Below, in pieces: positions 50,597 to 59,458 of a stretch of 64,000 bases of DNA. The DNA comes from a virus. The number at the start of each line of letters is the position of its first letter. Position 1 is the stretch's first letter. The stretch lies in the IMG/VR virus record IMGVR_UViG_3300044638_007036, positions 18,096 to 82,095 of that record; one strand, 5' to 3'. The notes below the pieces were generated by a model. It did not search any database. It was not told the DNA's origin and saw nothing but the letters and a program-made list of their open reading frames with translations. A program made the position numbers and the translations under genes.

Positions 50597-50842
50597 TATC
50601 CACGAAATATATAGTCTACATTCGTGTTCTAATGATTTGAATTCTGTAATCCTTGAATAGAATTTTTTTTTATCTAATGCTTTTATAAATTTTTTAACAG
50701 AAGATTTTTCTACAAAAACTTCCATATCGGACATTCCTATTTTTGCATGCAATTCTATTAGTTGAGCAATATCTTCAATAGAAGTGTAAACTGTTTGTTC
50801 CGCTTCTCTAGTAATTTCAATTGCCTTTTTTTTACTCATCAT
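50585..50842 (-). CDS. Small protein, unknown function
   Basis: 85 residues, helical N-terminus (SKKKAIEITREAEQTVYTSI), then a basic helix. Not recognised. Overlaps the + strand zinc-finger gene's 3' end. Confidence 0.6.
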   Translation of the reverse strand: MMSKKKAIEITREAEQTVYTSIEDIAQLIELHAKIGMSDMEVFVEKSSVKKFIKALDKKKFYSRITEFKSLEHECRLYISWISNL

Positions 50843-51003
50843 TTATAGATTTCCAATTTTTTAAAAGAGCATTTGTATTTATTTAAATTCCTCTTATTTA
50901 GATAGCTTTTACCTATTGTATCACAGTTTCTTTTATAATAGAATTTGTAATCATAAGTAAAAGCTTTACCGTTCAAAAATAATGTAAGTATCCAAACTTT
51001 CAT
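50839..51003 (-). CDS. 54-residue exported-type protein with two Cys
   Basis: MKVWILTLFLNGKAFTYDYK followed by FYYKRNCDTIGKSYLNKRNL and a Cys near the end (KYKCSFKKLEI). The ATG at 51003 overlaps the reductase stop (ATGA). The layout matches the 54-residue gene at 44683, so the two may be related small secreted proteins. Confidence 0.6.
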   Translation of the reverse strand: MKVWILTLFLNGKAFTYDYKFYYKRNCDTIGKSYLNKRNLNKYKCSFKKLEIYK

Positions 51004-52853
51004 ATACTTAACTCGCACAGACCTCCGGAACAAGCAATTTGATCTATTCTATTGGTAGTATCTGTTACTTCTAGTATTTTACTTAAATCTATTTCTTTTA
51101 CCATGTTGTCATATTTTTCAAACATTTGCTTTGTACAATCTTCGAAAGGTGCTTGTTGATAAATAGCATCCGAAAAAGGTAGTAAACTTACTGCTGCATA
51201 CTCAAATCGATCATTCCATAACTTATTAAAAAGTAAATCAACTTCTTCGGGTTTATAGTTAATTGTACAACTGATATTATGAGTGTTAACTCCTTCTCGA
51301 TGACCCGGTACTACCCAATTATTATAATAGTGTTTTACTCTGTCAAAAAGAACTAATGCACTTTCTTGATGCCTAGTTATTGCCCCTTCTGGAGATTTTT
51401 GAGGAATTGTAACTACTACTCCATTTGCAGAAAAAATATCAGGTTCTACTAGTTCTGGAATTACTCTTAAAAGATATCTAGCAAGTTCATCGTCTTTGTT
51501 CATTCTTACTCGTCGGAGATAATACTCTGAATGTCTAGCGTGAATTCCTGAACTGGACCCGAGTACGCAACTAGCTGTTCCTTCTGGCTTAATAGCTGTG
51601 GTTCTATTTGCGACATTAATTCCAATTTTTTTTGCGTATTTTTCATTAACTTCAAGGACAAGTTTCGCAGCTCGTTGTAGAGAATCACTGGACAAACTTG
51701 TTGCATCTGCAATTCCAGTAAAAGAGCATCCAATAAGTGCTTCTGATTCAGTGACGGTTTTCCATTTTTCACTGAGGTATGGAAAATCTGTAAATCCTGC
51801 TTGTAAGGTTCCAAGCAATGAGGCGGCATATACTCTATTTTCGAAGTCTTTTTCATTTTTAATTCCAGTTAAATTGGTTGTTGTTAAATTGCAGAATTGA
51901 TTTGATTGAAGACCAATTTCCGCACAGGGATTAGTTCCCCATTCAATATTATTTGTCCAAAAAAATCCGGGTTCTCCAGCATTACTTGCAATACACATGT
52001 CATATACATTTTTAAATTCTTCAAAAGTAGTTTCAGTTCTTGGTAAAACTGCTGAATTATTTGCCCTCGCTCGATGTGGATGTTTTTCCCACCAAGATCC
52101 ATGTTTAGAAGATAGCATTTCCGTATCATTTCTGTCAAATAAACAGATTAAAGCAGCTCTACGAATTCCTCCAGATAGTACGCAATCTGCTATCAGGCAT
52201 AGAATGTCATGGACCTGTAAAGGAGATAATTTTTTTCCTAAATTAAGTTTTAGGATAGATTCTACTTTTATTAACATTTGCCGTAGAGGTTCAGGTCCCG
52301 GGGCTTTCGCTCCAGTTGTTACTAAATAAGATCCTTTGTCTCTAATTTTAGAAAAGTCAAAAATAGGTCTAATTGATCCGAAAAAATAAGCAGACGTAAG
52401 TTGGTTTAATGCTTCTGCCCATCCTTCTATAGAATCATGAACTACGTAAATACCTTCTTCTTTAGGTACTCTTAGACTCGGTAGTTGATTTATGTGATGT
52501 TTTTGTACTGAGTATCCGAATCCTGTTCCAGAGAGCAATAAGAATAAAGCTTCTGCAAAAATTCTCGGGTAAGTAATATTAGCGAAAGAACAATTAAATA
52601 ATCTCACATTATTTTTTAAGATAGCTTCTCCTCCAAATTGGAGAGATCTCATAGAAGGCATAACATTAAAGTCATGTACTTGTTTAAATGCTTTGATAAT
52701 ATCCCTGCTAAGTTTTGGATATTTTTCTAAGTACATTGATAAATTTCTATTTATAGTTTCTTCTAAAGTTTCTCGTCTATTATGCGAATTTAAATGTTTT
52801 GAGTAAGTTCTATAGGCTACGATCTCGCTTAACAAACGATTTGATTTGTTCAT
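51000..52853 (-). CDS. Class II (adenosylcobalamin) ribonucleotide reductase, monomeric type
   Basis: 617 residues. Cys88 (FNCSFANI), Cys310/Glu312 (NPCAEIGLQ) and Cys321 (FCNLTTTN) match the radical and substrate residues, and the C-terminal CSGGLCELSI (Cys608, Cys613) is the redox pair. The pattern belongs to the Lactobacillus leichmannii-type monomeric RTPR. It makes deoxynucleotides from nucleotides and needs host B12. It feeds the dNMP kinase and DNA polymerase. Confidence 0.95.
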   Translation of the reverse strand: MNKSNRLLSEIVAYRTYSKHLNSHNRRETLEETINRNLSMYLEKYPKLSRDIIKAFKQVHDFNVMPSMRSLQFGGEAILKNNVRLFNCSFANITYPRIFAEALFLLLSGTGFGYSVQKHHINQLPSLRVPKEEGIYVVHDSIEGWAEALNQLTSAYFFGSIRPIFDFSKIRDKGSYLVTTGAKAPGPEPLRQMLIKVESILKLNLGKKLSPLQVHDILCLIADCVLSGGIRRAALICLFDRNDTEMLSSKHGSWWEKHPHRARANNSAVLPRTETTFEEFKNVYDMCIASNAGEPGFFWTNNIEWGTNPCAEIGLQSNQFCNLTTTNLTGIKNEKDFENRVYAASLLGTLQAGFTDFPYLSEKWKTVTESEALIGCSFTGIADATSLSSDSLQRAAKLVLEVNEKYAKKIGINVANRTTAIKPEGTASCVLGSSSGIHARHSEYYLRRVRMNKDDELARYLLRVIPELVEPDIFSANGVVVTIPQKSPEGAITRHQESALVLFDRVKHYYNNWVVPGHREGVNTHNISCTINYKPEEVDLLFNKLWNDRFEYAAVSLLPFSDAIYQQAPFEDCTKQMFEKYDNMVKEIDLSKILEVTDTTNRIDQIACSGGLCELSI

Positions 52854-52870
52854 CTACTCTCCTGTTGAAT

Positions 52871-53899
52871 TTAGGCTAACCGGATTTCTTTAGTTTTTCC
52901 AAAATGTTTTTTAAGCATTTTATTTTTATCTTCTATGATTTTAACACATTCTTTGAAAGTTTTTTCAGTTTTTTTATGAGCAAAACAAATTTCTCTAATA
53001 TCTACGATAGGCATATTTTCAGTAAGGGTTAGTTCTTCTTCTGATGCTTCTCTTTTTAAATAAAGATTAATTAGTTTTTTTCTTGCTACTACATTAGGAT
53101 ATTCTACTTTTACAAAAATATCAATTCTACCATTTCTGACAATATTTTCAGGAATAGATTCTGGATAGTTAGTAGATAAGAAATATATCGTATTAGATAA
53201 GGATTTTGAACCGTCTAAAAAATCTAACATCTCACGTATGTCATCGGATGATTCTAAAAGAGATACGGCTTCTTCAAAAACCACAATCTTTAACTTGTCT
53301 TTTGTAGAAGTTTCTAGTTTTTCTAAAAATTTACGAGAAGGAACTCCGTCCATAAAAATTACGATAGCATCTTTTTTACGAATAAACTCTCTCATATAAC
53401 TAGTTTTCCCACTTCCCGGAGGACCAAATAATAGTACTCCAAGTTTATAAGCAGAACAAGAATCTGTATACAATTGTTTGTTTTTTACAAATTGATCAAT
53501 TCCTTCATCCAAGTCTTTTAAGCTATCCATCAATTCTACATATTTATCTTCTCTAATTACCATTGGAGAAATTCTTTCTGGAACAGATGCGCTACCAAAT
53601 TCATGATAATAAATGCCATTTGGTAAAATTTGTGGTTCTGTTTGTGGAGTAGCTTTTTCGTATACTTCTACTAAGTTATTAGTAATTACTTCGTATGATT
53701 TTTCTGGATTTAAACTTTTAGCCATTTCCTGAGGAGTTTCGTAAAAACAAAGTTCATGTTTACTCTTAGTAAATGGACTAAGATAAAATCCAGTAGGTGT
53801 GTTAAATTTATACCAAACAAGTTCTAGTTCAGAAGTAGTGTTTTTTGAGTCTTCGTTTGCATTTTCTTCTTTTAGAATCTTATTTAGATTTAAAATCAT
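52871..53899 (-). CDS. AAA+ ATPase, Cdc48/ftsH-like core
   Basis: 342 residues. The N-terminal 145 residues are unlike known domains. Walker A is Gly159-Thr166 (GPPGSGKT); Walker B reads KIVVFEEA (Glu209/Glu210; the usual Asp is replaced by Glu). IYFLSTNYPESIPENIVRNGRIDIF is the sensor and arginine-finger region. A single AAA+ module, so probably a hexameric remodelling ATPase. Substrate unknown; some phages use such genes for host takeover or transcription control. Confidence 0.8.
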   Translation of the reverse strand: MILNLNKILKEENANEDSKNTTSELELVWYKFNTPTGFYLSPFTKSKHELCFYETPQEMAKSLNPEKSYEVITNNLVEVYEKATPQTEPQILPNGIYYHEFGSASVPERISPMVIREDKYVELMDSLKDLDEGIDQFVKNKQLYTDSCSAYKLGVLLFGPPGSGKTSYMREFIRKKDAIVIFMDGVPSRKFLEKLETSTKDKLKIVVFEEAVSLLESSDDIREMLDFLDGSKSLSNTIYFLSTNYPESIPENIVRNGRIDIFVKVEYPNVVARKKLINLYLKREASEEELTLTENMPIVDIREICFAHKKTEKTFKECVKIIEDKNKMLKKHFGKTKEIRLA

Positions 53900-54273
53900 A
53901 CAGGATTGCTCCTAATTTTCTCTTGAAGTTGCGTTGCTACTTTTTCAATTTCATCTCGTGCTATAGTAGTTTTAGTTTTTAGGTCTTCTACCTCTTCTTT
54001 AGATCTCTCCGTATCTTTTTCTAAAAAAGAAAGTGCATTATCTAAAGATCTCCTGACAATTTCGCAGAATTCAAATACCGTTTCCGCTTCCCCTCTATTT
54101 AAAGCAACATAATTTGCATTGGTTGGTTTTATCTTTTCATAGAGATCGTTAAAAGCTATGGCTAATTCTTGATCTTTTCCATTTACTGCGTTATTTTCAG
54201 AGGCTTTTAAAATTTCTAAAAGATAATTGCGTTGATTGTCATTCAAATATAATTTCATTCGTAGATTCTCCAT
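53896..54273 (-). CDS. Coiled-coil protein, unknown function
   Basis: 125 residues, helical with a coiled coil at about 70-118 (LEKDTERSKEEVEDLKTKTT). ATGA overlap with the AAA gene upstream, so possibly its partner. Not recognised. Confidence 0.6.
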   Translation of the reverse strand: MENLRMKLYLNDNQRNYLLEILKASENNAVNGKDQELAIAFNDLYEKIKPTNANYVALNRGEAETVFEFCEIVRRSLDNALSFLEKDTERSKEEVEDLKTKTTIARDEIEKVATQLQEKIRSNPV

Positions 54274-54517
54274 TTTCTTTTTTGTTTAATCTCTCATATG
54301 CTTCATTTGATAATCTTAGTCTAATCGACAAGCCGTTATCTTGTATTGATAAATAAAAAACGCCCACCCCTGCCCAAAAGAATCGTTGTTCTTTTTTTAA
54401 GATTTCCACCATCTCATACCCAGTTACCTTAAGTATAGCATCTATATCGTAAACTCCCAAACCTGTTTTTTTGGCAATTTTTTTAGCAATTCGATTCATT
54501 TTTGGAAGTTTTTCCAT
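54239..54517 (-). CDS. HU/IHF-like DNA-binding protein
   Basis: 92 residues from the ATG at 54517, coupled to the M15 stop (TAATG). IAKKTGLGVYDIDAILKVTG and a central ILKKEQRFFWAGVGVFYLS follow the HU/IHF pattern (helix pair, then F.G.G.F). The basic arm is shortened and the Pro at its tip is not evident. It probably bends or packs phage DNA. Confidence 0.6.
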   Translation of the reverse strand: MEKLPKMNRIAKKIAKKTGLGVYDIDAILKVTGYEMVEILKKEQRFFWAGVGVFYLSIQDNGLSIRLRLSNEAYERLNKKENGESTNEIIFE

Positions 54518-54927
54518 TAGTATATCCAATGCCTTTTTCCTGTTGACTTTATTGGTCTAGTATCTACGTGCACAAATCCCTTTTTTCTACCGTCTCCAAC
54601 ATTATTAAATTTATTAAAACAAATCTCATACAGTAAATCTAAATCATCTAAAGTTTTTCTTGAAGGAGAAGGATCTGCAGCTAGTCCTTTCATGTGAGAA
54701 CTATTTTCCTTTCCTCCTATTTTTTTATTATGAGCAGGACATCTGTATCCAGAGTTTATTACTATACCACTACCATATTCTACTCTAACTTCTTCTAATT
54801 TGTTTACTAATTCCTCATCAATAAACTGATCCTTATCATTACAAGCCTTACAAGGACACTCAAATTCCGAAGAATTGAAGTGATCTGTCAATTGCTTGTT
54901 TTCTCCTTTTTTGAATGTTATAATCAT
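54517..54927 (-). CDS. M15-type endolysin (zinc peptidase)
   Basis: 136 residues. INSGYRCPAHNKKIGGKENS, then His78 and Asp85 (SHMKGLAAD), and His120 (FVHVD) are the zinc ligands of peptidase M15A (L-alanyl-D-glutamate/D-Ala-D-Ala carboxypeptidases). CPCKACN may be an extra Cys site. It cuts peptidoglycan crosslinks. As first gene of the operon downstream of the divergent promoter region, it may be made early or together with the others. Confidence 0.9.
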   Translation of the reverse strand: MIITFKKGENKQLTDHFNSSEFECPCKACNDKDQFIDEELVNKLEEVRVEYGSGIVINSGYRCPAHNKKIGGKENSSHMKGLAADPSPSRKTLDDLDLLYEICFNKFNNVGDGRKKGFVHVDTRPIKSTGKRHWIY

Positions 54928-54992
54928 AAAACACCTCTTTCGTATATTTGTTTATTTATTATGCAAAAGAAGCATTGCGTCACCAATAATTT

Positions 54993-55020
54993 TAATTATT
55001 TAGTAATATTTTTATGTCAA
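54993..55020 (-). promoter_or_regulatory. Host-type promoter for the second leftward operon
   Basis: On the - strand TTGACA (55020-55015), 16 bases, TAATTA. A perfect -35 with a poor -10. It lies about 70 bases before the M15 start. Confidence 0.4.
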
Positions 55021-55088
55021 ACTCGTATAAATTTAAATTATACTATTATGCGTATCGTATACAATCGAGAGTACTTTTCTATACGTTT

Positions 55089-55113
55089 CGCAGCTCGCTT
55101 CAGGCTCGCTGCG
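55089..55113. other. GC-rich inverted repeat in the divergent region
   Basis: CGCAGC ... GCTGCG (6 bp) with an inner GC/GC pair around a TTCAG loop, in an A/T-rich stretch. Neither arm is followed by T's. It could be a protein site or an insulator hairpin. Confidence 0.5.
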
Positions 55114-55192
55114 TAAAATTGCGTGTACTATATAGTAATATTATACATGCTTTTTTTAAAAAACACCAAATAATATTTTTATGTGCTATAAT

Positions 55193-55207
55193 AACAAATA
55201 TATTATG
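55193..55207 (+). promoter_or_regulatory. Late-type motif, loose copy
   Basis: AACAAATATATTATG in the divergent region; same first seven bases and A/T pattern as the exact motif. Confidence 0.35.
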
Positions 55208-55237
55208 AGACAAAGTAAGTTCGAGTGTTCCACTTGG

Positions 55238-55253
55238 AATAAATGTACACAAG
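55238..55253 (+). promoter_or_regulatory. Late-type motif, near copy
   Basis: AATAAATGTACACAAG, one change within the first ten bases of AACAAATGTACATAG. 38 bases before the first + strand packaging gene. Confidence 0.5.
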
Positions 55254-55291
55254 CGATTAACACAATGTCTCTTTTAACATAGGTAAAAAAA

Positions 55292-55576
55292 ATGAAAAGT
55301 TATGATTTTGTATTCATACTAGTATGTCTTTTTGTCCTAAGAATTGTATTCTTTTCAGCATCTTACGCTGATGCTGCATGTTTATTTTCCGTATTTGCTT
55401 TTTTGACAGCTAATGAAATTCTAAAAGTTAAGAAAATTTCTAACCAAGTTCTAGAAAAAGTCACAAAAAATGAAGACACTACAAATGCTAGAATTGTAGA
55501 ACTTAGTAACGAAATGGTGAAAATCAGAAATGCAGCCGAAGGTATTAAAGCTGCAGTTAACTTTGTTAAAAAATAA
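55292..55576 (+). CDS. Two-helix membrane protein with coiled-coil tail
   Basis: 94 residues: hydrophobic helices at about 6-22 and 28-43, then a coiled coil to the end. The shape recalls small holin/antiholin or membrane-anchoring proteins. It begins the packaging operon, so a holin role is possible, yet no family was recognised. Confidence 0.55.
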   Translation: MKSYDFVFILVCLFVLRIVFFSASYADAACLFSVFAFLTANEILKVKKISNQVLEKVTKNEDTTNARIVELSNEMVKIRNAAEGIKAAVNFVKK

Positions 55577-55578
55577 TT

Positions 55579-55995
55579 ATGAAATTATTATCAGCCGATG
55601 AAGTTAGAGATATTCTAAGTCAGAATGAAGAATTGAAAAAATATTCTGAAAAATTAACTACTCTTAACACTAAACTTCAAAAAGAATTAGAACAAACAAA
55701 AGATAAGTTAGCTCATTTGGAAGAAATAGCTAAGTTTTCTCAAAATCCTATCGCAGTTGGATCTAATGAAGAGGAATTGTGTAAGCTTGAAATAAATAGA
55801 CTGTATCAATCAGCAAAAACCGGACCATTAGAATTTACTGAAGTTAAAGCTTTTGAAATATATGTGAAATCTTTAATGTTAATTAAAGGCAAGTCCGTAA
55901 CTGAAGAAAAAAAGAATAAAAAAGAGCAAAGTTTAAGCCACGATCAGTTATTGCAACTTGCTTTACAGGTCGTAGATGATTCAAACGAACAATAA
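55579..55995 (+). CDS. Putative small terminase subunit
   Basis: 138 residues: coiled-coil first half (KYSEKLTTLNTKLQKELEQT), then EELCKLEINRLYQSAKTGPL with TEVKAFEIYVKSLMLIKGK, a pattern seen in small proteins just before the large terminase in marine-type podoviruses. It would recognise DNA for packaging. Support comes from place and size; a HTH is not obvious. Overlaps the next gene by 20 bases. Confidence 0.5.
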   Translation: MKLLSADEVRDILSQNEELKKYSEKLTTLNTKLQKELEQTKDKLAHLEEIAKFSQNPIAVGSNEEELCKLEINRLYQSAKTGPLEFTEVKAFEIYVKSLMLIKGKSVTEEKKNKKEQSLSHDQLLQLALQVVDDSNEQ

Positions 55996-57409
55996 TACAC
56001 TACAAATAACTCCGCAGCAAGCTAGAGAAATCCTTTGGAGAAAAGGAAAAGTAGCTGATTTTCTATTAGATAGTAATCAAAAAATCCTTAGAGATCAATT
56101 AAAATCTACAAAAAGAAAAACCCACGTAGCCTTGTTTTCTCGACAATCTGGTAAGAGTTATGGAGCTTTAGGGATTGCCACAGAAGAATTGCTTACAAGA
56201 AAAAACATTACAATATGTTATGTAGCTCCTCGTCTTAAGCAAGGCAAGAAAATTGTAAAATCCACTTTTGATGAAATATTTAAATCATGTCCTCAGGATA
56301 TAAAACCCAAATTTGACAGAGATTCGTCTACTTATGTATTTCCGTCAACTAAAAGTAAACTAGAATTATATGGATTTAACGCAGAAGAAATAGAATCAGC
56401 AAGGGGACCTAAAGCTCATATGATTATTGTAGATGAGTGTGGGTTTATGAATGATTTAAAATATGGTCTAAAGTCCGTTCTGTACCCGAAGTTAAACTCA
56501 ACAAAGGGATCAATGTTGTTGATTTCAACTTTGCCAAGATCTCAAGGTCATGAGTTTTGGTCTATAGTAAAAGAAGCGGAGTATAAAGAAACTCTTTTAA
56601 ATAGAAATATATATCAATGCCCTAGATATACACAGGAAGATATTGATGGTTTTGCTGAAGAAGTTGGGGGATATGATTCTGTAGATTTTAAAAGAGAGTA
56701 CTTAAATATAATGATAACTGACGAAGATCATGCAGTTATTCCCGAAGCTAATGATGAAATTCTTGCTAAAATAGTAAAGCAGTATAGTAGACCAGCATAC
56801 TATGATTGTTATGTTTCAATGGATATTGGGGTTAAGGACTTAACTGGTGTATTATATGCTTATTATGATTTTATTACAGGAAAAGTTGTGATAGAAGACG
56901 AAGCTACTTTTAAAGGAAAAAGTTTTACTACAGCGAATTTAGCAGCTTCCATAAAGAAAACGGAAGAATCGTTGTGGAATTTAAAAAAACCTTTTTTAAG
57001 AGTTTCTGATAATAACAACTTGATTTTATTAAATGATTTAAGTATTGACTATGGGATTACTTTTATTCCTACGGCAAAAGATAATAAACATGCTTGGTTA
57101 AACCAGATAAGAATTTTAATAGCAGAAGAGCGTATTGTTATTAATCCTAAGTGTAAGCAGTTGATTTTTCATTTAAAAAATGCAACTTGGAATAAAAATA
57201 AAACAGATTACGAGCGATCTCTAGATGGAGGTCACTATGATTTGATTGATGCGCTGGCATATTTGATACGTAACATAGCGTTTACACGTAATCCATATCC
57301 TAAAGGCTATGGTATGACTTATGGCGATTCGGCATTTAGATTAGGCGAAAGTGGAAAATCTAGATTTGAAGAACATTTACTTAATATGTTTAGTTATAAA
57401 AAGAATTAA
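55976..57409 (+). CDS. terL: Terminase large subunit
   Basis: 477 residues. Walker A at 56-61 (SRQSGKS), Walker B Asp153-Glu154 (MIIVDECGF), and the RNase H-like nuclease Asp283 (SMDIGVKDLTG), Asp345 (RVSDNN) and Asp422/Asp425 (HYDLIDALAY). It is the packaging motor that cuts concatemers and pumps DNA into the prohead through the portal. All key residues are kept. Confidence 0.95.
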   Translation: MIQTNNNTLQITPQQAREILWRKGKVADFLLDSNQKILRDQLKSTKRKTHVALFSRQSGKSYGALGIATEELLTRKNITICYVAPRLKQGKKIVKSTFDEIFKSCPQDIKPKFDRDSSTYVFPSTKSKLELYGFNAEEIESARGPKAHMIIVDECGFMNDLKYGLKSVLYPKLNSTKGSMLLISTLPRSQGHEFWSIVKEAEYKETLLNRNIYQCPRYTQEDIDGFAEEVGGYDSVDFKREYLNIMITDEDHAVIPEANDEILAKIVKQYSRPAYYDCYVSMDIGVKDLTGVLYAYYDFITGKVVIEDEATFKGKSFTTANLAASIKKTEESLWNLKKPFLRVSDNNNLILLNDLSIDYGITFIPTAKDNKHAWLNQIRILIAEERIVINPKCKQLIFHLKNATWNKNKTDYERSLDGGHYDLIDALAYLIRNIAFTRNPYPKGYGMTYGDSAFRLGESGKSRFEEHLLNMFSYKKN

Positions 57410-57423
57410 ACAAATAATAATAG
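57409..57423 (+). promoter_or_regulatory. Late-type motif, loose copy
   Basis: AACAAATAATAATAG in the 22-base gap before the portal gene; AACAAAT and ATAG of the exact motif are kept. Confidence 0.4.
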
Positions 57424-57431
57424 AGGTTTAA

Positions 57432-59456
57432 ATGGCTAAACAAACATACTTTGCAGCTAGAGAAGGAAAAGAAACGGCTTCCGTTCTATTGGAAAAAGCT
57501 TCCGATTGGAAATCTACCCTAACTACAAACGGTTATTTAGAAAAATTAAAAACATGCTGGGCTACCTATCATGGGGCTTATTTTACAGATATGGCTTCTG
57601 GTCATACTATTACATTTGCTGGGGAACAGGGAGAATTAGCTCAACTACCCGTAAATCATATTCGTAATTTAGCGCAACATATGTATGTTATGACAACGTC
57701 TAGTAGACCATCTATGGAAGCTAGAGCTGCCAATACTGATTATAAATCTAGCGCACAAGTTACTTTAGCTAATGGTTTATTAGACTATTACATGCGTGAA
57801 AAAAGATTAGAGCGTTACATTAATAAAGCCGTAGAACTAAGTATTGTTTTAGGTGCTGGATATGTGAAAGTGGAATGGGATGCTACTTCAGGTAAAGTAA
57901 TCGAAGAAGATGAAGAAACTGGAGATAAAGTATTTGAGGGGGATATAAAATTCACAAACGTATCCCCTTTTGACGTAGTTTTTGATGTGAACAGAGAAGA
58001 CAATAATCATGATTGGGTTCTAATAAGAACTTACAAAAATAAATTCGATTTAGCTGCTAAATACCCAGAATTAGAAGATGAGATTTTAGCTCTAGATACT
58101 AAGAGTGCAAAAGATAGGTATTCTCTTCAAATATTTAGAAAATCAGATTCCGATGAAGTAGAAGTATGGACGATGTATCATAAAAAAACAGATGCGATGC
58201 CAGAAGGTAGAGAGCTAGTTTTTCTATCAGATGACATTGTTATACATGATCAAGTATTACCATATAGAAGAATTCCAGTATTTAGAATGAGTCCTAATGA
58301 AATTCTAGGTACGGCTTTTGGTTATTCTAATTTATTTGACCTACTACCTTTGCAAGAAGGTATTAATCATCTTTACTCATCTATTATGTCTAACAATATA
58401 GCTTTCGCTACTCAAAACTTATTTGTGAGATCTGGTTCTAACATCGACATTACAAATTTAGGTGGTGGATTAAATATTATTCAAGGAACAGAAAAACCTG
58501 AACCATTGAATCTACTAGGAACTTCCCAAGAAACATTTAATTTTCTTCAAATGTTGGAAAGTAAAATGGAGCAATTATCGGGAGTTAATTCCGTGACAAG
58601 AGGTACTCCAGATCCTGCAGCTAATTTACGTTCTGGAAATTCTTTAGCTTTAGTGCAATCTATGGCTATTCAGTTTCAATCTGGACTTCAAAATCAATAT
58701 GTTCAACTAGTAGAGGATCTGGGAGTAGCTATTCTTGAAATTTTACAAGATTACGCAACTGCTCCAAGAGTAGCTTCTATTATTGGCATAAACAATAAAC
58801 AATACTTAGTTCAATTTAAAGGAACTGATATTGCGGATATTAATAGAGTTATTGTAGATGTAGGAAATCCTTTAGCTAGAACAACTGCAGGTCGAGTACA
58901 AATGGCAGAACAGCTAATGCAAATGAAACCAGAAGAATTTTCAATTCAACAATATGCTCAAGTTATTAATACAGGAAGAATTGACGGAATGATGGAAAGT
59001 CCAGTAGATCAAACTAACTTAATTCAAATGGAAAATGAAAGACTTATTCAAGGAATTTCAGTTCCTGCATTAGTTATCGATGATCATAAAGAACATATTT
59101 TAAGACACCGAACTATTTTAAACGATATTGATATTCGTATGGATGAAGAAAAAGCTTCCGTTATATACGCTCATATTCAAGAACATATTGAATTTGCTAG
59201 AAGTACCGATCCTGCTGTATTAATTATGACAAATCAACAACAATTGCCTCCTGCTCCAGCACCTGCTCCAACAGAAGCACCTGCTCCAGAAACAGCTAAT
59301 CAACCGCCACAAAATGCAGCAGGACAATCTCCTATAGCGCAAGTAGCAGAAGCATCTGAACAATCAATGCAACAAGAAATGCCGGGAGTACCTAAACCAG
59401 CTACTCCACCAGCACCTTTTGAAAACTTACCTACAACCACTATTCCGAATCAATAA
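57432..59456 (+). CDS. Portal protein
   Basis: 674 residues following terminase. Typical P22/T7-like portal content: PVNHIRNLAQHMYVMTTSSR near the start, RRIPVFRMSPNEILGTAFG in the middle, VTRGTPDPAANLRSGNSLA and a helical crown, ending in a Pro/Ala-rich tail (PPAPAPAPTEAPAPE). It forms the dodecameric vertex through which DNA passes. Start behind AGAGG. Confidence 0.85.
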   Translation: MAKQTYFAAREGKETASVLLEKASDWKSTLTTNGYLEKLKTCWATYHGAYFTDMASGHTITFAGEQGELAQLPVNHIRNLAQHMYVMTTSSRPSMEARAANTDYKSSAQVTLANGLLDYYMREKRLERYINKAVELSIVLGAGYVKVEWDATSGKVIEEDEETGDKVFEGDIKFTNVSPFDVVFDVNREDNNHDWVLIRTYKNKFDLAAKYPELEDEILALDTKSAKDRYSLQIFRKSDSDEVEVWTMYHKKTDAMPEGRELVFLSDDIVIHDQVLPYRRIPVFRMSPNEILGTAFGYSNLFDLLPLQEGINHLYSSIMSNNIAFATQNLFVRSGSNIDITNLGGGLNIIQGTEKPEPLNLLGTSQETFNFLQMLESKMEQLSGVNSVTRGTPDPAANLRSGNSLALVQSMAIQFQSGLQNQYVQLVEDLGVAILEILQDYATAPRVASIIGINNKQYLVQFKGTDIADINRVIVDVGNPLARTTAGRVQMAEQLMQMKPEEFSIQQYAQVINTGRIDGMMESPVDQTNLIQMENERLIQGISVPALVIDDHKEHILRHRTILNDIDIRMDEEKASVIYAHIQEHIEFARSTDPAVLIMTNQQQLPPAPAPAPTEAPAPETANQPPQNAAGQSPIAQVAEASEQSMQQEMPGVPKPATPPAPFENLPTTTIPNQ

Positions 59457-59458
59457 AT

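Larger units (their letters stand above)
54928..55291. other. Divergent control region
   Basis: 364 bases without a gene, between an endolysin gene running left and the packaging operon running right. It holds a leftward TTGACA-type promoter, two rightward late-type motifs, a TATAAT near 55180-55190, and a GC-rich hairpin. It starts both halves of the map. Confidence 0.7.

Noticed and set aside
51506-51856. 116-codon frame inside the reductase gene
   Set aside because: Shadow of the reductase; the reductase frame has all catalytic residues.
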